From Agrypnia vestita (taxonomy: Eukaryota; Arthropoda; Insecta; Trichoptera; Phryganeidae), in contig JADDOH010002031.1 of the NCBI GenBank assembly GCA_016648135.1, positions 97,367 to 161,366 on the forward strand: a stretch of DNA of 64,000 bases, in the 5' to 3' direction. Shown piece by piece: positions 55,863-64,000 of the stretch. Position 1 is the stretch's first letter; every line of letters starts with the position of its first letter. Made by a program: the position numbers and the translations under genes. The notes under the pieces were generated by a model. The model made no database searches, was not told the origin of the DNA, and was given only the letters and a program-made list of their open reading frames with translations.

Positions 55863-55897
55863 TGTATATAATTTCATAGGTCCTTACCTATGAAATT
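55863..55897 (+). other. TGTATATA word beside a perfect 12-bp hairpin
   Basis: TGTATATA (55863-55870), a Pumilio-type site if transcribed, abuts AATTTCATAGGT-CCTT-ACCTATGAAATT, an exact hairpin with a 4-nt loop. Confidence 0.45.
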
Positions 55898-56040
55898 GCC
55901 GTTTTCTAATACTGGCCAGTTTGAAATTCAATATCTTGCATTCGACCTGGAATTCTAAATTCAAATTAGTGTCATATTAAAGCCGTGACATTCCTTTTAC
56001 AAAATTAGTCACCTGTTTTCTCGCTAATTGTTTTTTCTTT

Positions 56041-56740
56041 GATATCTCTCTATCTGCAACCATGGAGAAAATGAAAATTCACATTTTTTTCAGCACTGAT
56101 GCTGCACAGATGGCACGCAATATCAATAAAGTATATGGACCAGATACCGCAAAGAGTTGGCAAATAAATGACAGAATTCTGATTTGATTGTTACTTGTAA
56201 CGAATAGTGGATCCTGTATGACAATCTGAAATGTTCATCACAATGTACCAAATGCAAATTGAGTCAAAAGAAACTGCTTGCGACCGTGTGCTGGACTAGT
56301 GCCGACATTATTCATTACAGCCTCTTGAGATCTGGCACAACAATTACTGCAGAGGTATACTGTCAAGAATTGAAAACAGTGATGGACAAGTTCGCTAACT
56401 AACAACCGTCAACGTCAACAACGGGACTTGTCAATTGCCCTAATCCACCACTTCTCCATGACAACGCCTGTTTGTACACTGCACAACGAACCATCTTAAA
56501 ATTACAGGAGCTTCGATTGGAAACTCTCCGTCACCCACCTTATTCGCCAGACCATGCATCTACTAATTTCCATTTTTTCGGAATTTGGATAATTTTTTAC
56601 AAGGGAAAATTTTCAACTCCAATGAGGCAGTGAAGAACTCTTAAAGAATTCATTAATTCCCGTTCCCAGGTTTTCTAAAGCAAAGATATCAATGAACTTC
56701 CATTAAAATGGCAAAAGTGCATCAAAAATAATTTATTTTA
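56041..56740 (+). pseudogene. mariner transposase pseudogene (Hsmar1/irritans-like), internally deleted
   Basis: The N-terminal piece reads DAAQMARNINKVYGPDT, like the 'AAE..RNIN.AFG.GTA' first HTH helix of Hsmar1-type mariners. It then jumps to a piece like 'VTCNE.WILYDN', followed by TSADIIHYSLLRSGTTITAE, VYCQELK, HDNA, TAQRTILKLQELRLETLRHP, PYSPDHASTNFHFF and LKWQKCI. These match the catalytic DDE region in order. The second HTH and much of the linker are missing, and stops and frameshifts break it. No terminal repeats could be delimited. Confidence 0.8.
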
Positions 56741-56744
56741 ATTA

Positions 56745-58510
56745 TTATTATTATTTTATTATATTAATTAATTAAATATACTTTTCTTACATTTTTTTAA
56801 ATTATCGTATACAAATGAAATACAGAAATATGTATGAGAAGTCTCTTTTTACTACTTTTTCTTTTAACTCGTAGCATCTGCTTGCTTGTCTGTCGAAAAA
56901 ACTTTGGATCGATTTTTAACCCTTTTCCCGTGATCCAATCGAGCTGAAACTTTCAGGCAGACTCGTGCCGACGATAAAAATGATCTAACAAATTTTCGTT
57001 TAAATTTTTTTTATTAATTATAGTATAATTTTGGATTTTTCGAAATTTTTTATTACTACCTTTCGTAGTGTCGCCCGACTCAAGCCCAACGCGTGGGGTA
57101 AGCGCCAAACCTGTTTCAATTAGTAAATGAGAAAGGGACTGTAATAAAAACTTGGTTTTTATGGGTTAGTTTTTTGCCATTTAGATTACACAGCTAAAAT
57201 TGTAATTCAAAAAAGGGTTCGAATTTTCAAATCAATAACCAATCATTTGAGTCAGCATTTGAATGAAGCATTTTTATGATTGGTATTTGATTCAAGATCA
57301 AGGTCGTCAATACATATTACTTTATTATATTATATTATTTATATTACTGGAACCATAGACGTTCTATAAATATAGACTTGAGTTACAAACCAAAATATCT
57401 ACTACACAGAATGACAACATGAATTACTGTGAACATAGACACACATTGTGGGAGTTAGTCTAGGGGTGTCCAAAATGTATAAATATATAAAATATTAATA
57501 CAATACACAATCCTGTTTATATTTGTATCTCTTTTACACGTATGCTGCACTATAAGAAAGAAAGAGAAAAGACCATAGAATAAATACCGCAATTCGCTAC
57601 TAACTTCATATGCATTCGTTGTTAAAAATTATGTTGTATTGTTCTTTCTTATACGTGGTTATGAAAATAATTTCTATCTCTTTCTGACTGACACATTTAG
57701 TATGCAATAGAAGACAGCAGAAACTTGATGTCTCAGATTTGTTTTTTGGTGACTAGTCTATATTTATAGTACGTCTATGACTGGAACACTAATTTCAAGT
57801 GAATAAATTTTTGACAGTTACGCAATAGCCATAAAAAAGATATGAAATATACACATTTTATTCTGATGGCTAATATCTGGTGCACATAGATGTGCGCACA
57901 TTTCGTTGCATATTAAAATTTCACTAACTTCATGGTCTCGAATTTCCGCTACATGCTGCGTACGCAACTTCCATTACAATAAAAAAATTATCCTAATGTG
58001 CCAGAAGAAGTATAACTTCAAAATGCACCAGATGAATGCCAGATAATGCACCAGAATAAGTATAACAGAAGAAGTATAAAAGAAAGAAAGTTTGCTTCAC
58101 TACAGCAATCAGTTGTGAGCAGGCAGTTATTTCAGGATTACACTATCATATAATATGATGTTTGTATGGGTACTTAAATTTTTTTAAATGTTTAAATTGG
58201 CTGTAATACTCTATTTTTAAAATTAGTTCTTTTGTTGTAATTATTGAGTATCTACAGGCATAATACCCATAACCATTGAGTTCTATCAATCAATCTGTAC
58301 ATTGAGTCATGTGGATTGTGTTCATTGTAATGATTGACGGTTCATAAATATTTAGAATGGAAGCACAGAATGCTTCTAAAGAAAGTCATTCTTCAGACAT
58401 TGAAGAAAAAATCAGCCTTCGAAAACGCTGTTGTTATTTTTGTTACAACAGCGTAACAAAAGAGTTTTGTGGTCGAACTAAGGGAAGTTGGGGTGAGAAG
58501 TAGCATGGTT
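56745..58510. other. No gene recognised
   Basis: AT-rich. A patch at 56870-57120 has the CTTGTCTGTCGAAAAAACTT style of a LINE/SINE 3' end, but no family could be named. Confidence 0.4.
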
Positions 58511-58515
58511 CACAA

Positions 58516-59103
58516 TAGGGATGCATCGATATGCACTTTTGCCGATACGATACCGATATTTATAAAAAAGTATCGACGATACCGATACCGAAGCGGACAG
58601 TGAAGATTTCAGAAGGTGTAAAAAGTTGTGGGTTAAGATGAGAAACAGACAAAATTACTTGTATAATATTTATTTAGAATGTTTACTTTATAATGAAATT
58701 TTAATATTGTAATTTAACAGAATATTCTTTCAGATTATTACGGTGGTGTAGTGGTCACGATGCTCGCCTAGTGATCTGGTAGTCAGGGGTTCGAGCCCCA
58801 TTTCAGGACACTAGTATTTTAGTCCTATTTTCAAAGCACAGACTTTTGGCTTGGTTTGAGAATAGTAAGAATATTGATGCGACATGTATTCAGTGTTCGG
58901 AATGAAACACAGGGATTACCCGAGCGTAAATAAATTGTGCATTTAAACATGAACGAATTAAGCGTAAAGATCACGTTTACACATGGATTATCTATAGTGC
59001 GAAATTCAAAATGTATCGGCGTATTGGCAAATTAATATCGTCGATTCCGATATATCGGAAAACCCACGATATCTCCGATATATCGATATCGGATGCATCC
59101 CTG
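58516..59103. mobile_element. hAT-type element with CGATA-rich ends
   Basis: The ends TAGGGATGCATCGATATG and (reverse complement) CAGGGATGCATCCGATATC match the hAT form. Subterminal regions are dense in CGATA/TATCG. The flanks GTTCACAA and GTTTACAG are similar but shifted by one base relative to the end, so the 8-bp duplication is only probable. A SINE lies inside. Confidence 0.7.
58736..58930 (+). mobile_element. SINE family A inside the hAT element
   Basis: The head GGTGGTGTAGTGGTCACGA (A box) with B box GGTTCGAGCCC (58788-58798) is followed by TAGTCCTATTTTCA and GTTTGAGAATAGTAAGAATA, the family A body. The tail is not a clean A run. Confidence 0.8.
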
Positions 59104-59265
59104 TTTACAGTAACATATCTACATAATTCAAATATTTAACATAACATTTCCTGTGAAAAAAATACTAAAACATAAAGATTTTTCAATTACCAATGATTTA
59201 TTGCATATAATTCTTTGAAAAAAATCTTTATTTCGTGTTTGACTAAAACCATTTTTTTTTTTATA

Positions 59266-59407
59266 CAGTTGCCGGCAAATTTCTTGAAATATTTTGGCGT
59301 AGGGGGGAATGCGCAGAAGACAAATTTTGGGTCTCGTTGGTGGAATGGTACATGCGGAAACTTCCCCCCACTACGCCGAAAAATTTCAAGATGTTTGCCG
59401 GCTACTG
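59266..59407 (-). mobile_element. 142-bp MITE, TA target duplication (copy B)
   Basis: The terminal repeats CAGTTGCCGGCAAA and CAGTAGCCGGCAAA and the TA flanks (59264-59265, 59408-59409) match the 14.3-kb copy in the opposite orientation, without its 26-base insertion. Confidence 0.85.
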
Positions 59408-59557
59408 TATGTAATTAGGGGAGACGGAGATCAACCCAATATTTAAAGCTATAATTATTGTTTAATGTACACTTATTATGTAGTGCATCATGATTCCCAT
59501 TTCTTGATGGAATCAGCATTTTTTATCCGTGTTTTGCGCCAGTCATGCATATCATTA

Positions 59558-60356
59558 AGCCATGTATTCACTAGGGGACAAATAGCGCAGCATTCCGCGC
59601 GGCATGTCGCATGAACATCTACGCTCATGTTTCATGACAACATGATGGTTGGGGACAATGACGCGGTCATTTGACGTGTACACACCGGAACTCACATATC
59701 TTGTCGCGGAAATGTCACCCGATGAGGTTATGATGACAGCTGCGGTATCTATTTACACTTCGTCATTTACCGAAAACGTTGTTTCGAGCAATTCGAAATG
59801 TTTTTTGGGTCGCAATTTCAAATTAACGAGGTTTTACTGTAGTAAATTGAATATTATTAAAAACAAGGTCCTTTTTGAAAATAATTATTGTTTTCCACAC
59901 GTCACGGAAATGTCGCCCTATGAGGTTATGATGACAGCTGCGTATCCATTTATGTTAACGAGTTTATCGAAACGTAATCTAACGTAAGAGGAGAAAAAGG
60001 TGGTGGATGCGAAATTATTTACTGCAAAGAGAAAGAAGGACGGATATTCTATACGATCTTCGATCGATACAGCTCGATGAGTTCAAGAACAATTTCGTTT
60101 CCCCACATTGTCATCTTGACAGGTACAGCGCATGCATATTCACTTGTAAACATACCACGTGGTACTGACGCCCCGTGTAATGTTGCAGTGAGCTCGCTCG
60201 GGTACCGTACGCATGGCAACGTTGCCACGGCACGTAGAAATGCCGCGCTATGTTGTGCGCGATGTCGCAGAACAGTGCACGACGTTGCAACATCACGTAG
60301 ACTCTATGCCGCGAGTGCTGTTGAGGGACAATTTGTCCCCTAGTGAATACATGGCT
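59558..60356 (-). mobile_element. 799-bp Harbinger-type MITE, copy 2 (inverted)
   Basis: The same AGCCATGTATTCACTAGGGG ends are flanked by TTA (59555-59557 and 60357-60359). Its sequence is the reverse complement of copy 1 throughout, with small indels. Together with copy 1 it brackets about 10 kb including the last two sky exons as an inverted pair. Confidence 0.88.
60049..60114 (-). pseudogene. MADF-like N-terminal ORF inside Harbinger MITE copy 2
   Basis: It has the same 22-codon frame as in copy 1, with only the last residue changed (A to V) and the same TAG stop. The shared stop implies both copies descend from an already defective master. Confidence 0.45.
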
Positions 60357-60359
60357 TTA

Positions 60360-61015
60360 ACGTGAACAGTCCGAATGTCACACATGTAACATAATGGATA
60401 GTTTAACATAATTAATGACATAAGTCGCTAGTGTAAAACCTGGAATAAGGCTGCTGGATTGCATATATGTATTATCAATTCCAAAAGGAGATATTTTGAG
60501 TATGGATTAAATTATCAATATGCATATACCAAATATTTATTCATGCAATTTATTTTTATATTTCAAGGTAAACTATGCGGTTACTATATAGCATTTTGTT
60601 TGATTTTAATTTTACTATTCCTCTTAATGCTGTATATCAATTTAATACTATTAAGTTTGGAAGGGAAGCCTATTTATAATATTCACTCTGTTGGTTCTTC
60701 GTTGAGAGCAGAATGTGGTATGTACGAATAATTTTTTCAGTTATGTAAGATTATTTCTCATTCACATTCCATTTAAAAAAATATGTACATATAACTATTA
60801 TAGGGTCTGTTCATTTTTCGAATGCCCCTTGTATTATTGTGAGTAACAGTAAAGTTTATAAAATCTTGTGACATAGTTTTTTTAAATAATTGAAAGATGC
60901 AAATAATAAGTAAGAATACTATTTTATTTTCGAAATCTAAAATAAACATACATGTATTATGAAAAACTATATTTTATTTTATAAATTTAAAATAAATATT
61001 TATATGCTAACATAT
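60360..61015. other. No gene recognised
   Basis: The frame at 60459-60731 is hydrophobic (about one membrane-like stretch) but AT-driven and unlike any protein I know. Confidence 0.4.
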
Positions 61016-61017
61016 TA

Positions 61018-62230
61018 CAGTAGAGCGTCGATTATCCGAATTGATTGGGGGACGTGGGTGTTCGGAAAACCGGTATTTTCGGATTATCGAACTGTATTGT
61101 TTCATCCATACATATTTAAGTACAGGTGAATGAAAACCATATTTACAATTATATCTTTAATGGCAAATAGGAATTAAACAAAAAAAAATGCAGACAATGT
61201 TGTAATAAAACATGTATGTACATACTAGGTACAATTAACACTTAAAAAAATCTTCAATCAAATCTCAAATCTTCAACCCGCTTACGAGCGGCTAGGTCAC
61301 ATACTTTTTTAAGGACAGATATTTGATACTGGTTGCTTTCAGCTTGTGTTTCAAACCAACGCAATATCTAAGCAAGTAAACGTTTTAGAAGCACCAATTA
61401 TGTTTTCATCTTCATTATCTGAACTTATAGTTGATGAGGTGCTGGCGGTGGTGTCAGTCTTATTAGTCAAGAGATCTAAAATTTCGCTATCCTGCATAAT
61501 TTGGTACCCGGGATCTTCATCTTCGATATCCATCCATTGTTGAACCTCTTCATCACATTTGTGGCAATCGAGCTTTTTTAGCATATCTATCATTTTTTTT
61601 TCATTGCTTTACTTATATACATTGGTAAGGTTTGATTTTACTAATTTTATTTATTTTATTTTAGACGTATCTTCCTGTTTCTTATTTACACGTACACTCA
61701 GAGGATTTTCCATTATACACGAAACTTTATTCCACGCATTTTTCAAGGTCTGCTCTTTTACACTGTCCCATGCTGCTCTGATCATGTTGGACGTGTCTTT
61801 CAAATCAATCTTTTTATGATTTCTTATCAGGCTTTCTTTTCCGTCCTCTTCTTGTTTTTTTTCTATAATACCGTTTGAAAGTCTCAATAACGCCTTGATC
61901 TATGGGCCCTAACAATGAACTCACGTTAGGTGGAAGAAACATGACTTTTATAAACTTGACTTCTTTATTTAAGATGTCACATGATGGATGAGTTGGGGCG
62001 TTATCAAGAAGCAATGTTTTCTCTCTTTTATCATTTTTTAATTGGCGGGCTTTTACAGAGGGTATAAAAGTTTCTGTAAACCATTCCATGAAAATTGTAC
62101 TATACATCTAAGCATTCTTTTGCGAAGTGTAAACGACAGGCATCGCAGACATTTTTTTTTTTTTTTAAATTTAATGGCTTGTCACCCAGTAAAAGGATGT
62201 TATTGCCAAAAACTAGTCAATAGTCGATGA
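61018..62230 (-). pseudogene. Tigger/pogo-type DDE transposase, C-terminal half, with one terminal repeat
   Basis: The right-hand terminal repeat of the element is CAGTAGAGCGTCGATTATCC at 61018, preceded by TA. On the minus strand the transposase runs from about 62200 to 61350: MYSTIFMEWF, TLLLDNAPTHPS (second catalytic D), PPNVSSLLGPIDQGVIETF (third D), then WDSVKEQTLKNAW, VQQWMDIEDEDPGYQIMQD and SEILDLL, the usual Tigger order. Stops and frameshifts separate the pieces, and a 14-base A run (T run on +) breaks the upstream part near 62160. The N-terminal HTH half is absent, cut off near 62230 where LINE sequence begins. Confidence 0.85.
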
Positions 62231-62289
62231 CATAAACATTACAGCTCAATGCTTTACTCTCTAAAAAATCGTAGTAACCTTATACGTCA

Positions 62290-64000
62290 CGTCGGCGCAC
62301 AGTCTGTAAGCAAGAGCGGATATTTGTAGGGAACGGGACATTAAGATTTGGCAAGATTCGTGAGTAGTAGGGACTGGTACGACATTTTAAAATGCAATTG
62401 AAAAAACAAGTGGTTGTCAAATCTCCTCCGCTTGTCCACACTCACAGATTTGAGGATGTTCAGAACTGAAATTGTTGAAGGTAATATAAGCGGTAGAGCA
62501 ATGACCCAGAAGCATTGACAAACAATTGAAGTCTCCCTCTTGCTAAATCTGATCATGTGATGAAAACCAGGCTCGAGATGGGATAAGTGGACTGAATAGC
62601 GGCCCTAGTGTCGACCTTTTGACATTTTAGTGAGGTCCCAATGAGACTGCCACTGAAGTACGGCATCGTTTCTTGTAATATTGAGAAGATCGCTCACTGG
62701 AATAGTGGAAAATGTGACATCCCCCTGTGAGATTGCATCTTAAGCCAGAGAGTCTACCTTTTCATTACCAGGGATGCCTACATGACTCAGAATCCAAGCC
62801 AAAACAATTTCAAATTTATCCAAGGAAAGGTCATGAATTACACTCCGAATTTCCATGCAGATCTGGTCATCAGGGTGCCGAAAGGGGCTGAAAGAATAAG
62901 GCACTTCTTTGATTGTTTTGTTTGTTGATTGATTTGTTACATGATTTTAGCGCTTCTCGGATTGCCAAGCACTCAGCAGTAAAAATGGATGTCTCTTTTG
63001 GGAGTTGAAATATACCTTGGATACCATCATTTTGACATTAAAACGCAGCACCCATGCAGCCGGTTGCCTGGAGTTTGGATCCGTCAGTGAAAATTTGAGT
63101 CCAGCCATACCATTCTTTATTTATTACTTCAGAAAATATTCTCCTAGGGTTAGGGTGAATTTGTCAATTCCCAAGGAGATGACTTTAGGGGAAAAAATGT
63201 GATTAGAAAAAGGAAATTTGTAGATAGGGAGAACAGGGTTTGATTGGACTCGAGGGATGAAACTCCCCAATCTGGAGAAGCTCCGAGTCAAAAGAGGAGG
63301 AGTTTTACCTTTCCAATATGCACTTGACTTCGTGAGATCAAGAAGGGATTGAGAAATAGCAAGAATAGGGTGGTTGGGGACCCTGAAACACTTTATAGTA
63401 AAATTGTCAGCTAAATATTGCCTTCTGATTGCGAGAGGGGGCTCCAATGTTTCCACCTGCAATGCATTAATCGGAGATGATCTCATGGCTCCAATAATCA
63501 ACCACAAGCATTTTGACTGAATTTTGTCTAGTTTTATTCCTAAATATTTCGGAAGAGAATCAAGCAGAAAACTAGCATAATCTAAATGGTTCCGGATAAA
63601 GGCATTATACATGAGTTTCAGAGTTAAAGGATGAGATCCCCACCATACACCTGATGTCGCACGGAGGAGGTTCAATTTCGTTTCGCATTTAGAGATCATG
63701 GAGGTTACTTGGGAGGTCTAATTTTCTATTGAAGATAATGCCTAAAAATTTTATTTCATTGGCGAGTGGGATACTGAAGCCATCAAATGTGACACACGTC
63801 TGGGAAATACAATGTTTTCTTGAGAAAACTATGGCTTGACTTTATGAGGGGGCCATTTGGAGTCCATTGGAGATAAGCCAGGAGTTGAGCCCCGAGAGAG
63901 CTCTAGCAAGCTTCTTTAAAGCAACATGTATATCCTTATCAGAGCAGTAAATTGCTATGTCATCCGCGTATTGGAGTATGGAGCATATCTCTCGAATGGA
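62290..64000 (-). pseudogene. I/Jockey-like LINE ORF2: RT end, thumb/connection and RNase H (runs off window)
   Basis: Minus strand from the right edge: ICSILQYADDIAIYCSDKDI holds the reverse-transcriptase YADD motif (63959-63970); then SGLNSWLISNGLQMAPS, FSRKHCI and NEIKFLGIIFNRKL; then a 191-codon frame (63699-63124) with LDYASFLLDSLPKYLGIKLD, LEPPLAIRRQYLADNFTIKC. An RNase H domain follows: FTDGSKL (first D, 63071-63091), IFTAECLAIREAL (E), HVGIPGNEKVDSLA (D/H block), then a tail with FSKRETSIVCQCF. Stops and frame changes show it is dead. LINEs with an RNase H after the RT belong to the I superfamily (some Jockey-like clades lack it). Confidence 0.88.

Overview
This is a eukaryotic, AT-rich, repeat-laden window with one recognisable host gene. 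The gene is the 3' half of an insect TBC1D24/Skywalker (sky) orthologue: eight exons on the + strand between 31365 and 50029, encoding the end of the Rab-GAP-type TBC domain and a complete C-terminal TLDc domain. All seven internal introns keep frame and have GT..AG borders. The protein, the insect-type transposons and the tRNA-derived SINEs point to an insect; several repeat styles suggest a moth or butterfly with a large genome, but that is an impression and not proven. The exons for the N-terminal TBC half were not found upstream, so they lie in a very long 5' intron or outside the window.

Layout. 1-31364 has no recognised gene. It holds tandem repeats (0.4-0.8 kb), a CTT/TTC-rich tract (3.3-4.0 kb), an LTR-like retroelement end with TATA box and poly(A) signal (5.3-6.2 kb), a LINE ORF2 tail (9.3-9.6 kb), foldback repeats carrying hammerhead-ribozyme-like motifs (10.8, 11.4, 13.6, 18.1 kb), short TIR elements (hAT, TA-dinucleotide type), an array of 15-nt hairpins at 21-nt spacing (18.3-18.5 kb), GC-rich islands (0.75, 9.9, 20.1, 27.6 kb), SINEs including one nested in another (28.1-28.5 kb), and a pogo relic (30.5-31.1 kb).

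31365-50029 is sky. Its introns hold a Tigger-type MITE, a SINE, a 441-bp foldback element, a 23-bp perfect hairpin, a TTAA-flanked element, a broken Tc1/mariner-like transposase with a hAT element inside it, and a Harbinger-type MITE. 50030-64000 holds the sky 3' end, a Tigger relic, a mariner pseudogene, a hAT element with a SINE inside, a second (inverted) copy of the Harbinger MITE, a Tigger/pogo transposase relic (minus strand), and the RT/RNase H end of an I- or Jockey-like LINE running off the right edge (minus strand).

Most interesting: (1) repeated hammerhead-like motifs with paired stems I and II in foldback repeats; (2) a frame-neutral 87-bp sky exon exactly at the TBC linker/TLDc border; (3) two Harbinger MITEs with TWA target duplications that share the same short MADF-like ORF with the same stop codon; (4) several nested insertions with readable target duplications. 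No bacterial, viral or defence system was seen.
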